Shown here one piece after another: positions 1 through 6,627 of a stretch of 33,402 nt of DNA (the stretch's first letter is position 1; each line of letters begins with the position of its first letter). The notes under the pieces are model-generated. The model did no database searches, was not told the DNA's origin, and was given only the letters and a program-made list of their open reading frames with translations. Origin of the DNA: Ferruginibacter sp. (GTDB lineage Bacteria; Bacteroidota; Bacteroidia; Chitinophagales; Chitinophagaceae); contig JANXSK010000212.1 in NCBI GenBank assembly GCA_025352695.1, positions 1 through 33,402 of the forward strand, in the 5' to 3' direction. The translations under genes and the position numbers were made by a program.

Positions 1-16
1 TTAAAAGTTGCAGTTA

Positions 17-24
17 TACCTTTG
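17..24 (+). promoter_or_regulatory. Bacteroidota -7 promoter box for the SAM riboswitch transcript
   Basis: TACCTTTG is an exact match to the Bacteroidota -7 consensus TAnnTTTG. It lies about 20 nt before the riboswitch, so transcription would start near position 30. The matching -33 box would fall at or before the left edge and cannot be checked. Confidence 0.6.
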
Positions 25-44
25 CAGCAGTTCTTTAGTTATCG

Positions 45-184
45 CTTATCAAGAAAGGCAGAGGGTAATGGCCCGATGAAGCCTTGACAACCTATCCTTA
101 TAGTTCACATTGAACTAAAGGGAAAAGGTGCCAATTCCATCCCGTTTTTTCATGCAGTGCATGTTTAAACAGCGGGAAGATAAG
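45..184 (+). promoter_or_regulatory. SAM-I (S-box) riboswitch
   Basis: The P1 helix is CTTATC (45-50) with GATAAG (179-184). Inside it lie the usual S-box blocks: AAGAAAGGCAGAGGG, GGCCCGATGAAGCC, ACAACC, GGTGCCAATTCC, and the CCCG/CGGG P4 arms. These match the SAM-I aptamer, which binds S-adenosylmethionine and switches off methionine genes. The next genes, metB and hom, make the methionine precursor, which fits. The 3' strand of P1 can instead pair with the downstream terminator region (179-190 with 229-240), giving a transcriptional switch. Confidence 0.95.
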
Positions 185-224
185 TCAGATCCACAGCTCA
201 AAATATCTCTTAAAAATATTAAAA

Positions 225-254
225 GCTCATCTGATTTATCGGATGAGTTTTTTT
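225..254 (+). terminator. Riboswitch-controlled intrinsic terminator
   Basis: CTCATC (226-231) pairs with GATGAG (242-247), followed by seven T (248-254). Its 5' arm and loop overlap the segment 229-240 that can pair with 179-190 of the riboswitch, so this hairpin and that antiterminator exclude each other. With SAM bound, P1 holds 179-184 and this terminator can form. Confidence 0.85.
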
Positions 255-398
255 GTTGCCCCTATGTTAAGGATTAATACTTTAAGCAGGGAGATAAAAA
301 AGTTTACCCGATAAAATTCTCTTTTTCTTGACAAAGCATGAAAGAAAATTATTATTCACTTCCTGGTACAAAAAAAATACCGAGGTAAATTTTTTATC

Positions 399-1589
399 AT
401 GAGCAACGCAACACAATTATTACACAGTATTCCGGTTGATCCTTTAACCGGCGCCATCAGTGTTCCCATTTATCAAACCAGCACTTTTGTGCAGGAAGCT
501 CCTGGCGTAAACAAGGGCTATGATTATGCAAGAAGCAATAATCCTACAAGAGAAGCGCTGGAAAACATTATTGCACAATTAGAAAAAGGCAGCACTGCAT
601 CAGCATTTAGCAGCGGGCTTGCAGCCATTGACGCCGTACTTAAGTTATTAAAAACCGGTGACGAAATTATAGCAGTAGATGATATTTATGGTGGAGCCTT
701 CCGGTTGTTTACACAGGTATATGAAAAATTTGGCATCACTGTAAAATATACAGATACAACAAATGTTGAAAATGTTTTTACTGCTGTTACTGCCAATACA
801 AAATTGATATGGCTCGAAACACCAACCAATCCAACTTTAAAAATCAGTGATATTGAGGCTATTGCCAAAATTGCAAAAGCAAGTAATTGCCTGCTTTGTG
901 TTGACAGCACTTTTGCTTCTCCTGCTTTACAGCAGCCAATTACTTTAGGTGCCGACATCGTGGTGCATTCTGCTACCAAATACCTGGGTGGTCATAGTGA
1001 TTTAATTGCAGGTATCGTTATAACAAAAGATGCGGACCTGGGTGCTAAAATAAAATTTTTGCAAAACGCCTGTGGAGCTATTCTATCTCCTTTTGACAGT
1101 TGGTTATTGATACGTGGTATTGAAACATTACACCTCCGTGTAAAACAACATTGCATTAATGCACAAGCCGTAGCAGAGTGGTTATGTACACAGCCTCTTG
1201 TAGATAAAATATTTTATCCGGGGCTAGCTACCCACCACAATCATGCTATTGCAAAAAAACAGGCGAAGGGTTTTGGCGGTATAGTATCATTTACTTTAAA
1301 AGAAGATACCGATGCTGCTGCTATTGCTTTTGTTACTGGCACCAAATATTTTTTACTGGCAGAAAGTTTGGGAGGCATTAAAAGCTTAATCAGTCATCCT
1401 GCAAACATGACGCATAAAAGTATTCCGGCGCAAATACGCAGGGCCAATGGAGTAAATGACAGCCTTATCCGTTTAAGTGTTGGGTTGGAAGAAGTTGATG
1501 ATTTAATTGCTGACCTTACACAGGCATTCAATAAAATTCCAATTTTAAAAAAAGTCTACCAAACAAAAGAAATTTCTCAATTAGCATAA
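399..1589 (+). CDS. metB: Cystathionine gamma-synthase-type PLP trans-sulfuration enzyme
   Basis: A 396-residue cytosolic enzyme of the Cys/Met-metabolism PLP family, usual length. The PLP lysine is K194 in SATKYLGGHSD. The phosphate-binding pair Y43/R45 lies in YDYARSNNPTR, the SSGLAA loop is near residue 71, and D169 in CVDSTFA is the pyridine-nitrogen partner. It probably joins an activated homoserine with cysteine to give cystathionine (EC 2.5.1.48). Cystathionine gamma-lyase and O-acetylhomoserine sulfhydrylase share these motifs and cannot be excluded by eye. The SAM-I riboswitch upstream and hom 15 bp downstream favour a biosynthetic role and an operon. About 144 nt separate the riboswitch terminator from the ATG. 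Confidence 0.85.
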   Translation: MSNATQLLHSIPVDPLTGAISVPIYQTSTFVQEAPGVNKGYDYARSNNPTREALENIIAQLEKGSTASAFSSGLAAIDAVLKLLKTGDEIIAVDDIYGGAFRLFTQVYEKFGITVKYTDTTNVENVFTAVTANTKLIWLETPTNPTLKISDIEAIAKIAKASNCLLCVDSTFASPALQQPITLGADIVVHSATKYLGGHSDLIAGIVITKDADLGAKIKFLQNACGAILSPFDSWLLIRGIETLHLRVKQHCINAQAVAEWLCTQPLVDKIFYPGLATHHNHAIAKKQAKGFGGIVSFTLKEDTDAAAIAFVTGTKYFLLAESLGGIKSLISHPANMTHKSIPAQIRRANGVNDSLIRLSVGLEEVDDLIADLTQAFNKIPILKKVYQTKEISQLA

Positions 1590-1604
1590 TTAAAAAATTA
1601 TAAA

Positions 1605-2858
1605 ATGTCAACAAACAAACTCTGCATCGGCTTATTTGGTTTTGGTGTTGTAGGAAAAGGCTTATACGATGTGTTGCACAATACACCCACCTTGCAGGCT
1701 TCTATTAAAAAAATATGTATTAAAGATTCCTCTAAAAAAAGAAGTATTGGCGACGAAAATTTTACCACAGATGCCAATATTTTACTGGATGATGAAAACA
1801 TTAATGTAATTGTTGAATTAATAGATGATGCTGATGCTGCTTTTTTAATTGTGAAAAAAGCATTGCAGAATGGTAAGGCAATTGTAAGCGCCAACAAAAA
1901 AATGATCGCTGAACACTTCGAAGAATTGTATGCGTTACAGCAAAAACATCAAACACCTTTTTTGTATGAAGCCGCCTGCTGTGCCAGCATGCCCATTATC
2001 CGCAACCTGGAAGAATATTATGATAACGACCTGCTGCAATCTTTTCGTGGTATTATCAATGGTTCTACCAACTTTATTCTTACAAAAATATTCCAGGAGC
2101 ACCTGGAATTTAACGAAGCCTTATTACTGGCCAAACAACTGGGCTTTGCAGAAAGTAACCCGCTACTTGATATTGGCGGTTTTGATGCAGCAAATAAGCT
2201 CAGTATTTTATTAGCGCATTCCTTTGGTATTATTGCTACTACAGATAAATTTATCTTCAATGGAATAGAAAATATTTCTTTACAGGATGCTACTGTAGCT
2301 AAAGAAAAAAAGTACAGTATTAAATTAGTGGCCAATGCCCAAAAACTGGCCAATGGAAAACTAGCAGCTTTTGTATTGCCACAATTTGTAACCGAAGCCG
2401 ATGACCTGTATCATGTTCACAACGAGTTTAATGCCATTACTACAGAAAGCAGTTTTGCAGATAAACATTTTTTTAAAGGCAAGGGTGCAGGAGCTTTTCC
2501 TACTGCCTCAGCAGTTTTGAGTGATATTTCTGCATTACGATACGATTATAAATACGAATACAAAAAGATAGCTCATCAAACGGACACGTTATTAAGCAAC
2601 GACTATTATTTAAAAGTATTTGTTAGTGTAGATGATATCGCCAAGATCGATAAAAATGATTTTGAATGGATTGAAGAATGGCACAACGAATTTAAATACA
2701 GCTGGCTGATTGGCGTATTAAATGCTGAAAAGCTATTTTCCACCGGCTGGTGGAAACAACAAGGCGTATCACTGATAGCTTGTCCTGATGCAGTGATTGA
2801 AAATATTGATTACAAAAAAATAAGTAAACGCAGCCTTGAGCTGGCAGGGGTTGTATAA
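1605..2858 (+). CDS. hom: Homoserine dehydrogenase
   Basis: A 417-residue NAD(P)-dependent oxidoreductase that reduces aspartate semialdehyde to homoserine (EC 1.1.1.3), the branch point to methionine and threonine. The Rossmann motif GLFGFGVVGKGL is at residues 9-20. SANKK with K98, YEAACCASMPIIRNL (121-135) and GIINGSTNFIL (149-159) are family signatures. D194 and K198 in GFDAANKL match the catalytic Asp/Lys pair. It is a stand-alone enzyme, not fused to aspartokinase. Residues about 330-417 form a C-terminal extension that I cannot assign confidently to an ACT domain. The 15-bp gap to metB suggests co-transcription under the SAM riboswitch, so SAM would limit homoserine supply as well as its use. 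Confidence 0.93.
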   Translation: MSTNKLCIGLFGFGVVGKGLYDVLHNTPTLQASIKKICIKDSSKKRSIGDENFTTDANILLDDENINVIVELIDDADAAFLIVKKALQNGKAIVSANKKMIAEHFEELYALQQKHQTPFLYEAACCASMPIIRNLEEYYDNDLLQSFRGIINGSTNFILTKIFQEHLEFNEALLLAKQLGFAESNPLLDIGGFDAANKLSILLAHSFGIIATTDKFIFNGIENISLQDATVAKEKKYSIKLVANAQKLANGKLAAFVLPQFVTEADDLYHVHNEFNAITTESSFADKHFFKGKGAGAFPTASAVLSDISALRYDYKYEYKKIAHQTDTLLSNDYYLKVFVSVDDIAKIDKNDFEWIEEWHNEFKYSWLIGVLNAEKLFSTGWWKQQGVSLIACPDAVIENIDYKKISKRSLELAGVV

Positions 2859-3162
2859 AGCCCACTAAATCCCCCAAGAGGGACTTTGAGCAGGCTATTT
2901 GTATCGTACCTATTTTATAGAAATGTTTGCCCGGTTTAAACTTAATTTGAGTCGTAACAAGTATCCCAAAAATGCCTGGTGATAAAACGAAAAAATCTAT
3001 CAACAAACTATAGTTTATATGCTCCATAGGAGCAACTGCTTTGTAACCTAAAAACCTAAATAAATCTTTGCCCCATAGGGGCATCCCACAATGATATTGT
3101 TATAATGGATTAGCTACCGGATAATGAGTAAAACGATACCGTTTTTATTTTTCTTCATTAAA
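2859..3162. other. Intergenic region holding a palindromic repeat element
   Basis: No gene is supported. The segment begins with a CCCCCAAGAGGG motif just after hom, holds the paired palindromes at 3020-3083, and has a short hairpin (AAAACG 3130-3135 / CGTTTT 3140-3145) followed by a T-rich run that could be a weak terminator. Confidence 0.5.
3020..3083. repeat. Paired CCATAGG palindromes (Bacteroidota intergenic repeat type)
   Basis: Two 15-nt perfect palindromes of the same design, TGCTCCATAGGAGCA (3020-3034) and TGCCCCATAGGGGCA (3069-3083), flank 34 nt of A/T-rich sequence. Each has 6-bp arms around ATA. The look is that of the short dispersed intergenic repeats common in Bacteroidota genomes. 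Only one copy is in this window, so dispersal is inferred. Confidence 0.55.
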
Positions 3163-3193
3163 ATATTAGTCTATTAATTTGGTAGACTAATAT
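3163..3193. promoter_or_regulatory. Palindromic operator candidate over the tRNA-Cys promoter
   Basis: A perfect 11-bp inverted repeat, ATATTAGTCTA (3163-3173) and TAGACTAATAT (3183-3193), with a 9-nt spacer containing the -33 promoter box TTTG (3178-3181). A dimeric regulator bound here would sit on the promoter. The regulator is unknown. Confidence 0.55.
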
Positions 3194-3209
3194 CGCCTGC
3201 TTATCTTTG
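3178..3209 (+). promoter_or_regulatory. Promoter of tRNA-Cys, both Bacteroidota boxes present
   Basis: TTTG (3178-3181), a 20-nt spacer, then TATCTTTG (3202-3209) fit the Bacteroidota consensus TTTG-N19~21-TAnnTTTG. It is the best two-box promoter in the window. Transcription would start near 3215, about 60 nt before the tRNA. Confidence 0.75.
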
Positions 3210-3210
3210 T

Positions 3211-3256
3211 CCTCATAAAACAAATACCGCATTTAAAAATAAAAATTTTATTGAGG
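3211..3256 (+). other. Leader hairpin upstream of tRNA-Cys
   Basis: CCTCATAAAA (3211-3220) pairs with TTTTATTGAGG (3246-3256), ten pairs with one bulged A. It starts about where the transcript should begin and ends 19 nt before the tRNA. It may be a processing or stability element of the precursor. Confidence 0.4.
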
Positions 3257-3275
3257 AGGTGCAATACATCAACAT

Positions 3276-3346
3276 AGTCACGTGGCCGAGTGGTTAGGTT
3301 TAAGTCTGCAAAACTTTTTACGATGGTTCGAATCCATCCGTGACGT
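3276..3346 (+). tRNA. tRNA-Cys (anticodon GCA)
   Basis: 71 nt, CCA not encoded. Acceptor arms are AGTCACG (3276-3282) and CGTGACG (3339-3345), with U73 as expected for tRNA-Cys. The D stem is GCC/GGT, the anticodon loop CTGCAAA (3306-3312) places GCA at 3308-3310, and the T arm is GATGG-TTCGAAT-CCATC. Two positions are unusual: the first acceptor pair is A·G instead of G-C, and the outer anticodon-stem pair is T·T. The T arm and anticodon loop are intact, so it is probably functional, though mild decay is possible. Confidence 0.9.
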
Positions 3347-3375
3347 CTATTTTTATTATGTGGCAATCAATCGTT

Positions 3376-3404
3376 AATGGGCGGTATTTCTATACTGCCC
3401 ATTT
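3376..3404 (+). terminator. Hairpin after tRNA-Cys, probable terminator
   Basis: AATGGGC GGTAT, loop TTCT, ATACT GCCCATT: a 12-bp stem with one G·T pair, ending in TTTATAATT. It starts 30 nt after the tRNA. The T tract is weak. Confidence 0.55.
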
Positions 3405-3746
3405 ATAATTGTGTTAAGTACGCTATTTTAAATTTTCCCATTCAATCAATTACCCACTTTTTCGTAATTTCCATTTTCTTTTATTACTTTAATATTTTAG
3501 TTAATAACAAGATCATTTTATGGCCTCTTATTCTAATTTACTAAAAAAATAGCCTGTTTGAATTAAATACACATGCACTTTGTTAAAACATTAAACAAAG
3601 TAAAATAAAACATGCTGAAGTATACAATTAAACCGCTGAGCAAATGGAGCTTACTTTTAGCATAGTTGACCATTGTATAAAAGTAGAGACAACTTATGTG
3701 CTTTCATTTTGAAGCTATGAAATATACGGAAACGAACTACCCATTG
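3405..3746. other. Gene-free AT-rich region
   Basis: I see no gene. One hairpin is present: ACTTTGTT (3577-3584) with AACAAAGT (3594-3601), 8 bp and no T tract. Open frames entering from here run antisense to the cyclophilin gene and are not credible. Confidence 0.4.
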
Positions 3747-4328
3747 TTACAACCTTTCAATAGTAGTAATCTTTATATCCCTTTTAAAAGAATCGCCGAG
3801 ACTTGGATTGTTTTGAATTTTTCTAACAATATACATTCCTTTAAAAACTTTGCCAAAAGCGGCAAAGCCAACACCATCAACACTTGTTGAGGCATTACTG
3901 TCAAATTGTGGTTGATCGCCTACACAAATAAAAAATTCCGTACTGGCAGATCCAGGAGTTGTTCTGGCTAACGATACAGTACCACTTACATGCAACAAGT
4001 TTGTTTGCCTGGTAGTTTCATGTTCAATCCCAGGAATCTTTAACAGTAGACTGCTGTTGGTTTTAAAAATGCCCCCTTGTATTAAACCACTATTGTATTC
4101 AGAAGGTACATTTTCATTACTTAATACCCTGTAAAAAGAACTATTTTTATAATAACCAGAATCTACATACAATAAAAAAGCAGCTACACTTTTTGGTGCT
4201 TTATCCGGAAATAATTCTACTTCTATTTCGCCATAATCTGTAGTGAGCAATACGTGTGGATTTTTATAAACCAGGTGATTACAGGAAATAAAAAAAACCA
4301 CCAAAACTGTTAAAACAAATCTATTCAT
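3747..4328 (-). CDS. Cyclophilin-type peptidyl-prolyl isomerase, lipoprotein
   Basis: 193 residues. The N-terminus is hydrophobic and ends in a lipobox-like FISC (Cys about residue 16), so the protein is likely exported and lipid-anchored. The cyclophilin domain runs from about residue 27 to the end: TTDYGEIEVELFPDKAPKSV, then FYRV with the catalytic arginine, IQGG, VSLART and the hydrophobic-pocket segment EFFICVGDQP. This is a small single-domain member that would catalyse cis-trans isomerisation of prolyl bonds in envelope proteins. The loop between FYRV and IQGG (VLSNENVPSEYNSGL) differs from the canonical RVI..FM.QGG pattern, so activity could be altered. It is transcribed alone. Confidence 0.87.
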   Translation of the reverse strand: MNRFVLTVLVVFFISCNHLVYKNPHVLLTTDYGEIEVELFPDKAPKSVAAFLLYVDSGYYKNSSFYRVLSNENVPSEYNSGLIQGGIFKTNSSLLLKIPGIEHETTRQTNLLHVSGTVSLARTTPGSASTEFFICVGDQPQFDSNASTSVDGVGFAAFGKVFKGMYIVRKIQNNPSLGDSFKRDIKITTIERL

Positions 4329-4634
4329 TCTGGAAAATTACTTATTAATTATTAGAATTATTCTCAATAGTATGGATAATCCATTTCTATTAATAATAGA
4401 AATTATCGTTTGTATTTTAACTGCTAAATTATAGTTGTTTATTAATCGCAGCTAATTAATATCACTTTAAATAATACGCCCAACGTTTGTTATAATAACT
4501 TTTACATTTACTTGTAATGTAATAAACTAAGTAGCATTTTTTCCCCAACTGTGTAAGTTACTCTTCAAAAAAAAATATTTAGTGCATTTGTTTAGCATTA
4601 AAACAGGTGGCACCATTTTAGTTTTTAATTATGT
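4329..4634. other. Divergent intergenic region with small palindromes
   Basis: It lies between two divergently transcribed genes and should hold both promoters, but I see no exact TAnnTTTG box. There is a 9-bp perfect inverted repeat, ATTTCTATT (4383-4391) / AATAGAAAT (4395-4403), and a weaker one, TTACATT/AATGTAA, near 4503-4522. Confidence 0.4.
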
Positions 4635-5105
4635 ATGATAAAAAATTACGAATTAATTGAGGTATTAAATGACCTTATAGAAATTAACAATGACCGTGTA
4701 CAAGGCTACGAAAAAGCTACGCAGGAAACAAAAAACCTTGGTGTTGATCTACAAGCAATTTTTCATAGTCTTGCGAATGACAGTAGAAAATATGCTGCCG
4801 AACTTACACAGGAAGTAAATAATCTAGGTGGCGAAGCTGCTAGAGATACTACTACAAGTGGTAAAATTTACAGAGCATGGATGGATGTGAAGGCTGCATT
4901 TGCAGGCCATGATCGACAATCAGTATTATCATCCTGCGATTTTGGTGAAGACGCTGCGCAAAAGGCTTACACAACGGCTTTGGAATCGGATACAGAAATT
5001 AGTGCTGAAATACGTAAAGTGATTGTTAGCCAACAGGAAAATTTAAAAATAGCACACAATCTTATTAAGCAATATAGGGCGTTGCATGAAGCTTTAAGCG
5101 CTTAA
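4635..5105 (+). CDS. PA2169 family four-helix-bundle protein (DUF2383)
   Basis: 156 residues, no signal peptide or membrane segment. The predicted structure is all helical, with the pattern of the PA2169/DUF2383 ferritin-like family: an N-terminal helix VLNDLIEINNDRVQGYEKA, a central stretch LANDSRKYAAELTQEV, the glycine-rich turn NLGGEA, a helix containing RAWMDVKAAFAG, and a C-terminal helix SQQENLKIAHNLIKQYRAL. Family members often lie in stress-response settings, but the biochemical role is not known, and no metal-binding ExxH pattern is obvious. ATG 4635 is used; an upstream ATG at 4631 is in another frame. The gene is followed at once by a strong bidirectional terminator. Confidence 0.82.
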   Translation: MIKNYELIEVLNDLIEINNDRVQGYEKATQETKNLGVDLQAIFHSLANDSRKYAAELTQEVNNLGGEAARDTTTSGKIYRAWMDVKAAFAGHDRQSVLSSCDFGEDAAQKAYTTALESDTEISAEIRKVIVSQQENLKIAHNLIKQYRALHEALSA

Positions 5106-5117
5106 TTACTGCTTTTG

Positions 5118-5156
5118 TTAAAAGAAAGTCCCGATAATTTTGGGACTTTCTTTTAA
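5118..5156. terminator. Bidirectional intrinsic terminator
   Basis: A 15-bp perfect stem, TTAAAAGAAAGTCCC (5118-5132) with GGGACTTTCTTTTAA (5142-5156) and a 9-nt loop. The A/T-rich stem foot serves as T tract on both strands. It lies between convergent genes ending at 5105 (+) and 5161 (-). Confidence 0.9.
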
Positions 5157-5160
5157 CTAT

Positions 5161-6537
5161 TTATATTACATAACTATCAGCAATTTTAATGGCTTCGGTG
5201 ATAATTGCAAGGCCCTCATCAATTTGCGCAATAGTTACACAAAGTGGTGGTGCAATAAAAATATAACTCCAACGCACAAATGTATACATACCCAACTCCT
5301 TTATTTTTTCAGCCACTTTATTCATTATTACCATTTCATCAGGGGTTGCATTAAATGGTGCCATTGGCTCTTTTGTAATCCTATTTTTTACCAATTCAAT
5401 ACATCCTAACAAGCCCGTATTTCTATAATCGCCAATAGATGGGTGTTGCCTTTTTAACAACGCTACCTTTTCTTCCAGATACCTTCCCATTGCAGCTGCA
5501 TTTTCAATCAGGTTGTCTTCTTCATAAATTTTTAGTGTTTCCAATGCAGCAGCACAGGCAACAGGATGAGCAGAATAAGTTAGGCCCAATGGCAACAAGG
5601 TATCATTATATTTTGCAGCAATTTTATCACTCACCATTAAACACCCAAACGGTAAATAACCGCAAGTGAGCCCTTTTGCCATCGCAATCATATCCGGAAT
5701 AATAGCATGATTTTGAAATCCAAACCATTGTCCCGTTCGCCCAAATCCACTCATCACTTCGTCCATTATAAGCAGAATGCCCTGTTGGTTACAAATAGCC
5801 CTAACCCTTGCCAGGTAGCCCTTCGGATATTGTAAACAACCTGATGATCCCGATTCGCCTTCCAATAAAATAGCGGCAATAGTTGCAGGCCCTTCATAAG
5901 CAATAAGCCGCTCCAGTGAAGCGACAGATTCTTTTAGTAAATTTTCTTCTCCGTACTCCCAACGATATAAATGAGGTAAATCAAAGTGTATAAAATTAGG
6001 TGCTTGCTGTGCATCTACAGGAAATTTGCGGGGATCTCCACCAGCAGTCATTGCACCATTTGATGAACCGTGATAAGATTGATAACGGGTTAAAATTTTA
6101 TGCCGGCCAGTATACAAACGTGCCAGCTTAATCGCATTTTCGATGGAGGTAGCGCCGCAGAGTGTAAAGAAAGCTTTGTTTAAATCTCCGGGGCAAATAG
6201 ATGCTAATTTTTTACCCAAATCGCCCCTTGATTTAGTAACACAACTCGGGGTAACATAACTAATTTGTTGCATCTGCCTTACTACGGCGTCGGTTATACG
6301 CTGATCGCCATGCCCAATATTTACATTCATCAACCCAGATGAAAAATCGATGTAGCGTTTATCATCATAATCATAAAGGTAAACACCTTCACCAAATTTT
6401 ACCGCAATTGGATCGATCCCCTTCTGCTTACTCCAGGAAAATAAGGTATAGTCAAGGCAATTCTGAACAGCCGATTTTCCCTCTAAATAAGCAGGCTTAT
6501 CCGTTGCTGTTTTTATGAATATATTTGATACTGACAT
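5161..6537 (-). CDS. Class III (omega) aminotransferase, PLP-dependent
   Basis: 458 residues, the usual length for class III aminotransferases. The PLP lysine is K288 in MIAMAKGLTCGYLP; D259 in LIMDEVMSGFGRTG contacts the pyridine nitrogen; LCGATSIENAIKLAR (126-140) is the phosphate loop; YQSYHG is near 152. Members move an amino group from an omega-amino acid or similar donor to pyruvate or 2-oxoglutarate. The neighbour is a methylmalonate-semialdehyde dehydrogenase 90 bp away in the same orientation. That suggests a donor such as beta-alanine, 3-aminoisobutyrate or taurine whose semialdehyde product passes to the dehydrogenase. The exact substrate cannot be read from sequence. The divergent Lrp/AsnC gene is a likely regulator. 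Confidence 0.85.
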   Translation of the reverse strand: MSVSNIFIKTATDKPAYLEGKSAVQNCLDYTLFSWSKQKGIDPIAVKFGEGVYLYDYDDKRYIDFSSGLMNVNIGHGDQRITDAVVRQMQQISYVTPSCVTKSRGDLGKKLASICPGDLNKAFFTLCGATSIENAIKLARLYTGRHKILTRYQSYHGSSNGAMTAGGDPRKFPVDAQQAPNFIHFDLPHLYRWEYGEENLLKESVASLERLIAYEGPATIAAILLEGESGSSGCLQYPKGYLARVRAICNQQGILLIMDEVMSGFGRTGQWFGFQNHAIIPDMIAMAKGLTCGYLPFGCLMVSDKIAAKYNDTLLPLGLTYSAHPVACAAALETLKIYEEDNLIENAAAMGRYLEEKVALLKRQHPSIGDYRNTGLLGCIELVKNRITKEPMAPFNATPDEMVIMNKVAEKIKELGMYTFVRWSYIFIAPPLCVTIAQIDEGLAIITEAIKIADSYVI

Positions 6538-6627
6538 CGTGCTAGTTTTATTACAAAATATTCTTTTATTCTACATATTACAGTTTATAAATAAATCACA
6601 ATCTGTGGTCCCCTTTGTAAAAAGATG

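Noticed and set aside
686..979. Minus-strand frame within metB
   Set aside because: It is a shadow of the metB coding sequence, with no promoter or known domain.
3253..3261. GAGGAGGTG resembling a ribosome-binding site
   Set aside because: It lies in the tRNA-Cys leader and no usable start codon or frame follows; the next element is the tRNA itself.
3696..3890. 64-codon plus-strand frame overlapping the cyclophilin gene
   Set aside because: It is antisense to the C-terminal part of a clear cyclophilin and has no family features.
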